DNA of 64,000 bases from the NCBI RefSeq assembly GCF_029909975.1, contig NZ_CP094516.1, forward strand, positions 2,046,001-2,110,000, in the 5' to 3' direction. The stretch comes from Bradyrhizobium sp. ISRA430. GTDB taxonomy: Bacteria > Pseudomonadota > Alphaproteobacteria > Rhizobiales > Xanthobacteraceae. Within the stretch, counting starts at the first letter, position 1; each line of letters starts with the position of its first letter. The notes beneath the pieces are model-generated. The model ran no database searches, was not told the origin of the DNA, and saw only the letters and a list, made by a program, of their open reading frames with translations. The position numbers and the translations under genes were made by a program. Shown piece after piece: positions 26,359-34,946 of the stretch.

Positions 26359-28998
26359 GTGACCGACATCAGCCTTGAAGCCGTAACAGGCAAACTGAAC
26401 CGGGCCGGCTATGATGCCTTCATACAGGCCCTGCGCCACGCCAAGAGCGCCGGTAACCGCAACGTCGAGCTTGCGCACTGGCTGTTTCATATCCTGCAGC
26501 AGGAACGCAACGACCTCAGCCTCTCGGTCGATCACTATAAGCTCGACCGGGCACGCTTGTTGTCGGACCTCGCCGGCGTCATCAATGGCTTTCGCAAGAA
26601 CGAAACCGACATGCCGGGCGTCGCCAATTCGGTCATCGATCTCCTCGATCGGGGCTGGCACTATGCGACGCTCTTCTTCGGCGAAACCCAGATCCGCACC
26701 GGCCATCTGTTGGTGGCAGGCCTGAAATCGAACGATATCCGTCGCACGCTGAACAACATCTCGCAGGAGTTCGCCAAGGTCAACGTCGACGCACTGGCCG
26801 CGGAGCGTCGCGCCGTCTGGGCCGGCTCCGACGAGGAGACCATGCGGCCGATGGACGGCTCGGGATTGGTCGGCGCCGGCACGGAAGGTGCGGACAAGGC
26901 GGGTCCCAAGGGGACGACACCGCTCGACCGGTTCTCCCAGGATCTCACCGCCAAGGCCAAATCAGGCCAGATGGATCCGATCCTCGGTCGCGATGAGGAA
27001 ATCCGCCAACTGATCGACGTGCTGATGCGCCGGCGGCAGAACAATCCAATCCTCACCGGCGAGGCCGGCGTCGGCAAGACGGCCGTGGTCGAGGGCTTCG
27101 CCCAGCGCATCGCCGCGGGCGACGTTCCGCCACCTCTGCGCAACGTAAGGCTCTGCGCGCTTGACATCGGCCTGATGCAGGCCGGCGCCTCCATGAAGGG
27201 CGAATTCGAGCAGCGCTTGCGCTCGGTGATCGATGAGGTCCAGAGCTCACCCACTCCCACTATCCTGTTCATAGACGAAGCCCACACGCTGATAGGCGCC
27301 GGCGGCGCGGCCGGCACCGGGGACGCCGCCAATCTCCTGAAACCTCCCCTCGCCCGTGGCACGCTGCGCACGATCGCCGCCACCACATGGGCAGAGTATC
27401 GCCAGTATATCGAGAAGGACCCCGCGCTTACGCGGCGCTTCCAGCCGATCCAAATCGATGAACCCGATGTCGACACCTGCTGCACCATGCTGCGCGGACT
27501 TCTCGGTCCGATGGAGAAGCACCACGGAGTCCGCATCTCGGATGCTGCAATCGTTGCAGCAGTCAACCTTTCGCACCGCTACATTCCATCGCGACAGTTG
27601 CCGGACAAGGCGGTCAGCCTGCTCGACACTGCCTCGGCGCGCGTGGCCATCAGCCAGAGCGCGACGCCAGCCCTGATCGAGGATACCCGCGTCGCGATTG
27701 CCGCTCGAGAGGCGGAAAGATCAGCGCTAGTGAGCGATGGCGATCTGGGGGTCGAGGACAGCGAGCGCATTGTCGCGATCGACGGCGACATCGCAGCACT
27801 GAAGGAAAGGTTGACGAGCCTCGAGACCGATTGGGCCGCAGAGCAGAAGCTCGTCAAGGACATCCGCAGCATTCGCGAGATCCTGACCGAACCCGAGGAA
27901 GGCGAGGATCCGGCTGCCAAGCGCGCCGAGCTGCGCGGCAAGTTCGAGACGCTGGAAAGCATCAATCCGGAAAAGCGGATGGTCTATGCCCATGTGGACC
28001 AGCAGTCGGTAGCGTCCGTCGTATCTGACTGGACCGGCATCCCGGTCGGGCGGATGATGCGCGACGAGATCGAAACCGTGCTGAAGCTGCCGGAGATCCT
28101 CAACCGCCGCGTCGTCGGCCAGTCCCATGGGCTGACGATGATCGCCAAGCGAATTGAGACCAGCCGCGCCAAGCTGGACAACCCGTCGAAGCCGATCGGC
28201 GTGTTCATGCTGGCCGGACCGTCCGGGGTGGGCAAAACTGAAACCGCCCTGGCGCTTGCCGAGACCCTCTACGGCGGCGAGCAGAACATGATCACGATCA
28301 ACATGTCGGAATTCCAGGAGGCACACACCGTCTCAACCCTGAAGGGTGCACCTCCCGGCTATGTCGGCTATGGCGAAGGCGGTCGTCTCACCGAGGCGGT
28401 CCGGCGCAAGCCCTACAGCGTGATCCTGCTCGACGAGGTCGAGAAGGCCCATCCCGACGTCCACGAGATTTTCTTCCAGGTGTTCGACAAGGGAACCATG
28501 GAAGACGGTAACGGGCGGCGGATCGACTTCAAGAACACCTTGATCATTCTGACCACCAACGTCGGGACTGATCTGATCATGGGCCTGTCGCGCGATCCAA
28601 AGTATCGCAACGAGCCGGAGGAGCTCGCCAGGATGCTGAGACCGGAATTGCTGAAGGTGTTTCCAGCGGCGCTGCTCGGACGCATCGTCTCGATTCCGTA
28701 CTTCCCGCTATCGGACGAGATGCTCGCCGGGATCGTCCGGCTGCAGCTCGACCGGATCGGGCGGCGTCTGCGTGACAATCACAATGCGGCCTTCAGCTAC
28801 GACGATGCGGTCGTGGAGCACATTGTGTCGCGTTGCAACGATCCGGATTCCGGCGGGCGCATGATCGACAACATCATCACCAACACCCTGCTGCCGGAGC
28901 TGTCCCGCGAATTTCTCAGCAAATCGCTTGCCAAGGAGGAAATCAAGCAGGCCCGGGTCTCGATCGAGGACCACAAATTCGCATATTCGTGGACCTGA
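26359..28998 (+). CDS. clpV: T6SS AAA+ ATPase TssH (ClpV)
   Basis: 879 residues starting at a GTG with AGGAGG upstream. The order is an N-terminal Clp repeat domain (about 1-160), first AAA+ domain with Walker A GEAGVGKTA at 234-242, a coiled middle domain, then a second AAA+ domain with Walker A GPSGVGKTE at 620-628. A ClpV-type C-terminus follows. It disassembles the contracted TssB/TssC sheath in the cytoplasm for reuse. The methyltransferase gene begins 5 bp after its stop. Confidence 0.96.
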   Translation: MTDISLEAVTGKLNRAGYDAFIQALRHAKSAGNRNVELAHWLFHILQQERNDLSLSVDHYKLDRARLLSDLAGVINGFRKNETDMPGVANSVIDLLDRGWHYATLFFGETQIRTGHLLVAGLKSNDIRRTLNNISQEFAKVNVDALAAERRAVWAGSDEETMRPMDGSGLVGAGTEGADKAGPKGTTPLDRFSQDLTAKAKSGQMDPILGRDEEIRQLIDVLMRRRQNNPILTGEAGVGKTAVVEGFAQRIAAGDVPPPLRNVRLCALDIGLMQAGASMKGEFEQRLRSVIDEVQSSPTPTILFIDEAHTLIGAGGAAGTGDAANLLKPPLARGTLRTIAATTWAEYRQYIEKDPALTRRFQPIQIDEPDVDTCCTMLRGLLGPMEKHHGVRISDAAIVAAVNLSHRYIPSRQLPDKAVSLLDTASARVAISQSATPALIEDTRVAIAAREAERSALVSDGDLGVEDSERIVAIDGDIAALKERLTSLETDWAAEQKLVKDIRSIREILTEPEEGEDPAAKRAELRGKFETLESINPEKRMVYAHVDQQSVASVVSDWTGIPVGRMMRDEIETVLKLPEILNRRVVGQSHGLTMIAKRIETSRAKLDNPSKPIGVFMLAGPSGVGKTETALALAETLYGGEQNMITINMSEFQEAHTVSTLKGAPPGYVGYGEGGRLTEAVRRKPYSVILLDEVEKAHPDVHEIFFQVFDKGTMEDGNGRRIDFKNTLIILTTNVGTDLIMGLSRDPKYRNEPEELARMLRPELLKVFPAALLGRIVSIPYFPLSDEMLAGIVRLQLDRIGRRLRDNHNAAFSYDDAVVEHIVSRCNDPDSGGRMIDNIITNTLLPELSREFLSKSLAKEEIKQARVSIEDHKFAYSWT

Positions 28999-29003
28999 GG
29001 ACG

Positions 29004-30590
29004 ATGAACATTCAAACCGAGCATCGCCAGCCGATCACCGGCCCCACACCATACGACGAGGTCTTCTACCCCGGCCACGTTTACGGGCTCACTCACCCCA
29101 ACCACCTCGCAACCATTGCCGCCGTTTACGGCATGCAACCGGCTCCGGTCGAGCGCTGCCGGGTTCTGGAGCTCGGCTGCGGCGTTGGCGGCAATCTATT
29201 GCCGATGGCCTTTCAATATCCGGACAGCGAATTCATCGGCGTCGACCTGAGCGGCGTGACGATCGAGCGCGGCCAGCGAAATATCGCCACATTGGGCGTG
29301 AGTAACATCAAGCTCCTGCATTGCGACATCATGAATGTCGACGCAAGTTTCGGGCAGTTCGACTACATCATCGCCCACGGCGTGTATTCATGGGTGCCGC
29401 CGGCGGTGCGCGAGAAGATGATGACGATCTTCAAGCACAACCTGGCGCCGCGGGGGGTCTGCTACGTCAGCTACAACGCGCACCCATTCTCGCATCTTCG
29501 CGACATGGTCCGCGACATGATGCGGTATCACACCCGCCACCTCACCGGCATGAAGGAGAAGGTAGGACAGGCCCGCGCCATCCTGAAGTTCCTGAGCGAG
29601 GGCTCGAAGGCAAATTCGGTGCACGGTGCGGTCATGCGCGACCAGTGCAATCGCGTTCTCAAGGCCCCCGACGAGCTGTTGTTTCACGACGATCTCGACG
29701 AGGGCGCCGAGGCCTTCCTGCTGCATGAAGTCGTCGACGATGCAGGCCGCCATGGCCTGCAATATCTGAGCGACGCTGATTTCTCGCGACGCTATCTCGC
29801 CGGCTATTCCGAGGAGGTCCGCGCGACGCTGCAGCGCTTCCCGGAGAGTGAGTTCATGGCGCGCGATCAGTATCAGGATTTTATCGACGGTAACGGCTTT
29901 CGGCGTACCTTGCTCTGCCACGACAGCATTTCGCTGTCCCGTCAGATCGACCTTGATTTCGTCACCCGGTTCCATTTGCTGAGCACCACAAGCCCGGTTG
30001 ATCCCGACGCCTGCGTGACCGACGATTCTGCGATGGAGTTCGAGAACCAGGACGGCAGCAGGATCACGGTGACCAATCCGCTCCTGAAAGCCGCGCATCT
30101 GTGCCTCGGCCGGGCCTGGCCCCGTGCATTGTCATTTGACGAACTGCTCGAGGGCGCCCGCATGCTGCTGGGCGGCCGGCGCGCGGACGATGATCAACGG
30201 GTGCTGACGGAGGCGATGTTCATCCTGGCTTGCAGCGGCGAAGTCTCCTTCCTGGGATCACGGCCCTTTCTGCTGAAAGAAGCTACCGACCGTCCGCAAG
30301 CGAGCCTGCTCGCGCGAAGACAGGCGCAAACTGGTCCGCTGGTCACCAACCTCCTCCACCAGACAGTGCAGCTAGAGGACGATCGGACCCGACATTTCCT
30401 GCAACTGCTCGATGGAGCCCGGACCATCGATCAGATCATTGCCGAAATGACTGAAAGATTTGGCCCAACCACCCGGATCGTCCAGACCGATAGTGCCGGG
30501 CAGCCTGCCGAGCCGTTGCTGTTGTCGACCCGACAGAGCGTCGAACGTTCGCTTGCGATGGTTGGCAAGCTCGGGTTGTTGATTGCCTGA
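29004..30590 (+). CDS. SAM-dependent methyltransferase with methyltransferase-regulatory domain
   Basis: 528 residues from the ATG at 29004, which has GAGGA 3 bases upstream. Residues about 50-180 form a class I methyltransferase fold with the SAM motif LELGCGVGGNL (about 55-65), acidic strand end FIGVDLSG, and DYIIAHGVYSWVPP. The remainder (about 200-500) resembles the MethyTransf_Reg domain found after such methyltransferases. The enzyme is soluble and its substrate unknown. Its 5-bp spacing from clpV places it in the tss operon, so a protein of the apparatus or an effector is a possible target. Confidence 0.8.
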   Translation: MNIQTEHRQPITGPTPYDEVFYPGHVYGLTHPNHLATIAAVYGMQPAPVERCRVLELGCGVGGNLLPMAFQYPDSEFIGVDLSGVTIERGQRNIATLGVSNIKLLHCDIMNVDASFGQFDYIIAHGVYSWVPPAVREKMMTIFKHNLAPRGVCYVSYNAHPFSHLRDMVRDMMRYHTRHLTGMKEKVGQARAILKFLSEGSKANSVHGAVMRDQCNRVLKAPDELLFHDDLDEGAEAFLLHEVVDDAGRHGLQYLSDADFSRRYLAGYSEEVRATLQRFPESEFMARDQYQDFIDGNGFRRTLLCHDSISLSRQIDLDFVTRFHLLSTTSPVDPDACVTDDSAMEFENQDGSRITVTNPLLKAAHLCLGRAWPRALSFDELLEGARMLLGGRRADDDQRVLTEAMFILACSGEVSFLGSRPFLLKEATDRPQASLLARRQAQTGPLVTNLLHQTVQLEDDRTRHFLQLLDGARTIDQIIAEMTERFGPTTRIVQTDSAGQPAEPLLLSTRQSVERSLAMVGKLGLLIA

Positions 30591-30701
30591 TGCGCTCTGC
30601 TGGCCGAGGAGCCATCCAGTGCGAATGAGGGCCGGCATTGAACCCGGACACGTCAGGGCTACACCAATCGGAGACGACGTTTGACTCGGAGGCGGCCCGC
30701 G

Positions 30702-31577
30702 ATGACCACCAACCCGACGACGACCGATACTTACCGGAAGATCGCGGCGCGGCTAACCATGTTTCGGCCGCAGATCGATCTGACGCAGTATTTCGCGGGG
30801 CCAAACCCGGATGTGCGCCTTTACGACGAGAAGCCCTACATCCGACACCAACTCGAGAAGTACGGTGTCGCTGCCGCGACGAACACGCTCGACGGCGTCA
30901 CCTTCCTGCCGAGGGACTGGGAAGACCTGATCAAGAAGTTGCGCATTGCCAAGACGACGGACGGGTTCGACGCCTTCGCCGAAGGGCAAAGCCCGGAGAA
31001 ACAGTCGCATTGGGCCCTCGATTTGTCGATGGCTGCGACGATCGGCAAGGGGTTTCGGGAAATCTGGCGCCCAACGCTCTCCGAGAGACCACTCTCAACG
31101 CGAGACCTCCCAGGCCGGCACGGCTTCGGCCTTGGACGCGACCGCGGGCAATGGAGCGACGCCTACAGTTCGCAATTCGGCAAGGACCCGCAACCGCAAG
31201 ACATCACCTCGCTGCATTTCGCGGTAGCACCCGATCGGGTGAACGTTCACATCGACGAAACGGGCTTCGTGTTCGAGGGCGTCGACGGTGAGCTCACGGT
31301 CGGACCGAACTTCGCGCACCACGCCGGCAATGAACTGTTCTGGAAGAGCAACCCGCATCTGCCGCGTTGGGCGGCCGAACACATCGACCTGATCCTGCCG
31401 AACAGCGCGAATGACTTTTCGCGCGTGGGAATTTCGGTCGACATGTACCAGCGCAAGGACTTGCGCGTCACGGTCACCGGCTCCTGCGGGATTTTCGGCG
31501 GGTTCGAGTGCTCGGGAACGGTGAGCATCAGCGGGACGCACGACCTGCTCGGCTCGAAACCGAGGGGCGCGCGCTAA
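30702..31577 (+). CDS. Hypothetical protein at the end of the T6SS operon
   Basis: About 291 residues, not recognised. An ATG at 30702 (MTTNPTTTDTYRK) is preferred over one at 30681 with an Arg-rich leader. No signal peptide or membrane segment. The first half is helical and charged. The second half is beta-rich (VNVHIDETGFVFEGVDGEL) and ends in a Gly/Ser/Thr-rich stretch (TVTGSCGIFGGFECSGTVS) with two cysteines. It is 111 bp after the methyltransferase and last before a stem-loop. An effector, accessory or adaptor role is possible but unproven. Confidence 0.65.
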   Translation: MTTNPTTTDTYRKIAARLTMFRPQIDLTQYFAGPNPDVRLYDEKPYIRHQLEKYGVAAATNTLDGVTFLPRDWEDLIKKLRIAKTTDGFDAFAEGQSPEKQSHWALDLSMAATIGKGFREIWRPTLSERPLSTRDLPGRHGFGLGRDRGQWSDAYSSQFGKDPQPQDITSLHFAVAPDRVNVHIDETGFVFEGVDGELTVGPNFAHHAGNELFWKSNPHLPRWAAEHIDLILPNSANDFSRVGISVDMYQRKDLRVTVTGSCGIFGGFECSGTVSISGTHDLLGSKPRGAR

Positions 31578-31610
31578 AGAGCATCGGCAGTTTCGACCTT
31601 TCAAACCGTT

Positions 31611-31648
31611 GGCGGCACGCCGAAGGACTACGAATGATGCGTGCCGCC
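31611..31648. terminator. Bidirectional stem-loop between convergent genes
   Basis: Perfect 10-bp inverted repeat GGCGGCACGC (31611-31620) and its complement (31639-31648) with an 18-base loop. It lies in the 90-bp gap between the convergent end of the T6SS operon and glmS. There is no T-run on either side, so it is a weak intrinsic terminator or a barrier hairpin. It marks the border between the T6SS and polysaccharide regions. Confidence 0.55.
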
Positions 31649-31667
31649 TCCCTCTCCTTCGCGCAAT

Positions 31668-33494
31668 CTATTCAACCGTCACGGACTTCGCGAGATTGCG
31701 CGGCTGGTCGACGTCGGTTCCCCTAACGACCGCGGTGTGATAGGCCAAGAGCTGCAGCGGTACGGCAAAGACCAGTGGCGCCACGATCTGCGGCACGTCC
31801 GGTAACTCGAGCACCGACCAGGCGTCTGGTGGCGCCAGCGAGGCGCCTCTCTGATCGGTCAGCAGGATGATGCGGCCGCCTCGGGCAATCACTTCCTGCA
31901 TGTTCGACATGGTCTTCTCGAACGTCATGTCGCCCGGCGCGATCACGATCACTGGCAGGTCCTTGTCGATCAGCGCGATCGGCCCGTGCTTGAGCTCGCC
32001 GGCCGCATAGCCCTCTGCATGGATGTAGGTTATTTCCTTGAGCTTAAGCGCGCCTTCCATGGCAAGGGGATAATTGGTCCCGCGGCCTATGAACAGGGCG
32101 TCACGGGAAGCGGAGATCTTGCGCGCGAGTTGGCCGATTTTCGGTTCCAACTCGAGTGCGCGCGTCACATAGCGCGGAATATCAGCGAGCGCCCCGACCA
32201 GCAACTTCTCGTCTTCGGCCGCGAGCACGCCTCGATCGCGGCCGGCCGCGATTGCGATGCAGGCCAGCGTCGCGAGCTGGCAGGTGAACGCCTTGGTGGA
32301 TGCGACCCCGATTTCCGGGCCGGCCAGCGTCGGCAATACGATCTGGCTGGCACGGGCCATGGTCGAGGTTTGCACGTTGACGACTGAAAGTACGCGCTGA
32401 CCATGCGTCTTGGCGAATTCCAGGGAGGCAAGCGTATCGGCCGTCTCGCCGGATTGCGATACGAAGATCGCCAGATTGCCCGCACCGAACGGTACGTCCC
32501 GATAGCGGAATTCGGACGCGATATCGATTTCAACCGGCAGCTTGGCGTAGCGCTCAAACCAGTACCTCGCGATCAGCCCAGCATAGAAGGCCGTGCCGCA
32601 GGCCGTGATCGACACGCGGTTGATCTCGCGGAAATCGAGATCGGAGTGCTCCGGCAGCCGGATCGTGCCGTCCGAAGCATCGATGTATTGCGCGAGCGTC
32701 TGTCCGAGCACCTTCGGCTGCTCGTGAATCTCCTTGGCCATGAAGTGGCGATGCTCGCCCTTGTGAACGACCACTGCCGAACCGACTATCCTGGCCGGCG
32801 TGCGCTGCAGGTGCTTGCCTTTCACGTTGAGAAATTCGATTCCTTCTCGTGTAATCACCGCAAGATCGCCGTCCTCCAGGTAACTGATCATGTCGGTCAG
32901 AGGCGCGAGCGCGATCGCGTCGGAGCCGAGGAACATTTCGCCGTGCCCGTAGCCAACGGCAAGCGGCGAGCCCTTTCGCGCGCCGACCAGGAGATTGTCG
33001 TGCCCCTCAAACAGGAATGCTAGGGCGAACGCGCCGTTCAGCCGCGGCAATGCCTTGCGTACTGCTCCGACCGGATCGCATCCGTTTTTCAGTTCGCGAC
33101 TAACGAGATGCACAACCACCTCGGAATCAGTCTCGGTGGCAAAATGCGCTCCGGCCTCCTTGAGTTCGTGGCGCAACTCACGATGGTTCTCGATGATCCC
33201 GTTGTGAACGACCGCGACGCCGTCGGCGGCATGCGGATGCGCGTTGTTCTCATTGGGACGGCCGTGTGTGGCCCAGCGGGTGTGACCGATGCCGATCCGC
33301 CCGATGAGGGGCTCCGATGCAAGCCGGCTCTCGAGATTGACAAGCTTGCCAACCGCGCGACGACGCGTCAGCAAACCGCCTTCGAGGGTCGCAATACCAG
33401 CAGAATCATATCCGCGGTACTCAAGCCGCTTCAACGCGTCCAGAATAGGCGCAGTAGCCGGGCCCTGCCCGACGAAACCGACGATTCCACACAT
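31668..33494 (-). CDS. glmS: Glutamine-fructose-6-phosphate aminotransferase GlmS
   Basis: 608 residues, full length. It starts MCGIVGFVGQ with the N-terminal nucleophile Cys2 of the glutaminase domain. Two SIS domains follow, with FVSQSGETADTL binding the sugar phosphate, and the C-terminus is the canonical LAKSVTVE. It makes glucosamine-6-phosphate, the entry to amino-sugar nucleotides. GGAGA precedes the ATG. It lies 17 bp after the Crp/Fnr regulator gene, so both are probably one transcript. Sitting beside a polysaccharide locus, it may be a dedicated copy; whether another glmS exists cannot be seen here. Confidence 0.97.
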   Translation of the reverse strand: MCGIVGFVGQGPATAPILDALKRLEYRGYDSAGIATLEGGLLTRRRAVGKLVNLESRLASEPLIGRIGIGHTRWATHGRPNENNAHPHAADGVAVVHNGIIENHRELRHELKEAGAHFATETDSEVVVHLVSRELKNGCDPVGAVRKALPRLNGAFALAFLFEGHDNLLVGARKGSPLAVGYGHGEMFLGSDAIALAPLTDMISYLEDGDLAVITREGIEFLNVKGKHLQRTPARIVGSAVVVHKGEHRHFMAKEIHEQPKVLGQTLAQYIDASDGTIRLPEHSDLDFREINRVSITACGTAFYAGLIARYWFERYAKLPVEIDIASEFRYRDVPFGAGNLAIFVSQSGETADTLASLEFAKTHGQRVLSVVNVQTSTMARASQIVLPTLAGPEIGVASTKAFTCQLATLACIAIAAGRDRGVLAAEDEKLLVGALADIPRYVTRALELEPKIGQLARKISASRDALFIGRGTNYPLAMEGALKLKEITYIHAEGYAAGELKHGPIALIDKDLPVIVIAPGDMTFEKTMSNMQEVIARGGRIILLTDQRGASLAPPDAWSVLELPDVPQIVAPLVFAVPLQLLAYHTAVVRGTDVDQPRNLAKSVTVE

Positions 33495-33511
33495 GATCTA
33501 TCTCCGACGAT

Positions 33512-34426
33512 CTACAATCCGCCGCGCGAAGAGTACGGGTATCTCGCGGGCGATCGCGCCAATCCGGCGACTGTCAGCGCCAGGGGAGCGACGCTGTGAT
33601 CTTCGTCTGCAGGCGCCGGCGTGCTTGCTTCCGCATGGCGCTCAAGGCCGAACTCCTCCCGGCCCGCGCGCTTCTCGAACATCGCCGACAACAGAGATGC
33701 GAGAGGAGATTTCTTCTTCAGCGCATCAATATCGACGACGCGGATCGCGTGCCTGCTCTCTCGCTCGATCAGGCCGCTGTCACAGAACCTCATCATCGTG
33801 CGGCTCAACGTGTCGCAGTTGATCACGAGGTAGTTGGCAATGTCGGTACGCGACATCGGAAGCTCGACCGACACACCGCGCGAATCCTTGCGAATAAATC
33901 TCAGCGCGAGAGCCAAAAGGAACGAGGCAACGCGCTGCTCCGTCTCAAGACGACCTATCAGCAATTGATGAATGTTGGCACGTGCCATTTGATTGTGGCA
34001 CTGCGTGACCAGGAACGTCCAGTAATCATGCGACGGCACGACCCGATTGACGGGAGGCGGATCCAGGGACACCAGCGATGCGCTCGTGATCGCTCGTAGC
34101 GACACGCCGGGCGCGGGAAGAACCGTCGCGGCCGACAGCACGTCGCCGGCGACGAGAAAGTCCAGCACCTGCAGCTTTCCCTTTGCCGGCATTGCGTCGA
34201 TTGCCAGCATGCCCTCCCGCAGCACCACCACCTTCCCCGGCGGGGGAAGCGGAACGCGCTGCTGAGAGCGGAGGTGCAGGCAGTCACCATCCGCACAGAT
34301 GTCTTCGATAAATCCTGCAAGCTCGGATTCGTTGAGCGACCGGTTGGCGGTGGACGAACACTGCTGCGTTGGAGAGAGATGCGTCGGGGAAATTGCTTCA
34401 ATAAATGGCTTGCGCCGGGGGATCAT
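33512..34426 (-). CDS. Crp/Fnr-family transcriptional regulator
   Basis: 304 residues. A cyclic-nucleotide-type sensor domain (about 35-150; weakly conserved, VVVLREGMLAIDAMPAKGK) is followed by a dimer helix and the Crp-type winged helix (about 165-232). The recognition helix CDTLSRTMMRF has Asp205, Ser208 and Arg209 where FNR has Glu, Ser and Arg; these residues read a TGA/TCA half-site. The FNR iron-sulfur cysteine pattern is absent. A 70-residue C-terminal tail is unusual. GAGGG precedes the ATG. It is the best candidate reader of the TCTGAY-YTGY-ATCAGA sites in this locus. Confidence 0.9.
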   Translation of the reverse strand: MIPRRKPFIEAISPTHLSPTQQCSSTANRSLNESELAGFIEDICADGDCLHLRSQQRVPLPPPGKVVVLREGMLAIDAMPAKGKLQVLDFLVAGDVLSAATVLPAPGVSLRAITSASLVSLDPPPVNRVVPSHDYWTFLVTQCHNQMARANIHQLLIGRLETEQRVASFLLALALRFIRKDSRGVSVELPMSRTDIANYLVINCDTLSRTMMRFCDSGLIERESRHAIRVVDIDALKKKSPLASLLSAMFEKRAGREEFGLERHAEASTPAPADEDHSVAPLALTVAGLARSPARYPYSSRGGL

Positions 34427-34453
34427 TGCGGAACCCTCTTGGGGAGCCTTGGC

Positions 34454-34470
34454 GCTGACGTCGCGTCAGC
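34454..34470. promoter_or_regulatory. Palindrome upstream of the Crp/Fnr gene
   Basis: Perfect 17-bp inverted repeat GCTGACG-TCG-CGTCAGC, 28 bp upstream of the crp-like start codon. Its core TGACG-N3-CGTCA recurs at 56318-56332 upstream of the RTX gene. Its position so close to the start suggests repression or autoregulation. This core has a three-base centre, unlike the four-base centre of the other repeated site in the locus, so it is probably read by a different protein. Confidence 0.45.
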
Positions 34471-34767
34471 GACGAGTGCTCGAAAAATAAATGAATGGAT
34501 AAACACTATAGTAGAGTGCCGAGTGTAGCACGCTCAGCCGTCGATTGTATGGTCATGAGTGGGTACCTCATGCGCCGCATCTCACATCGAGAATATCCTT
34601 TGGGGGTAGCCCCAAATCGCGACGATAGCGGTCATGCGCTTGTCACGCTGATGCCGCGACACATGCCGACATGGCGACCGCGACGTCCAGGCACAATCGC
34701 GACCAAGGCTGCGAGATCGCTCTCGTAGAACGTAGAGCAAATTGTCCGATTGCATACACGGGCAGCC
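34471..34767. other. Intergenic region upstream of the Crp/Fnr gene
   Basis: No gene is supported here; short open frames are Arg/Ser-rich and lack ribosome sites. An AT-rich stretch near 34480-34515 may hold the promoter of the regulator gene. A 6/7/6 inverted repeat, CATGAG-N7-CTCATG, lies at 34555-34573. Nothing else stands out. Confidence 0.4.
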
Positions 34768-34805
34768 AACAAAAACCGAGCGCTCCTCCTCGGGAAGAGC
34801 GCTCG
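34768..34805 (-). terminator. Rho-independent terminator of the OPX transcript
   Basis: On the minus strand a 9-bp stem CGAGCGCTC/GAGCGCTCG (34797-34805 with 34777-34785) closes an 11-base loop and is followed by GGTTTTTG. It lies 142 bp past the OPX stop. Stem, loop and T-run fit an intrinsic terminator ending the polysaccharide transcript before the separate regulator-glmS unit. Confidence 0.75.
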
Positions 34806-34946
34806 ACGTGCCGACCGACGCTTCGGCGTCAGTGCCGAGGTATTGAGCGACGATGCCCAGCCACCATGCCTTGACGCACCTCATTCATCGCAGCCTAACC
34901 CATTGCGCGCATCAAGTGCAGGACAAGCTCACGCCTGGAAATGCTC

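Noticed and set aside
34471..34946. Small genes in the gap between the Crp/Fnr and OPX genes
   Set aside because: Several 60-100-codon frames on both strands are Arg/Ser-rich, overlap each other and the terminator, and have no ribosome sites.
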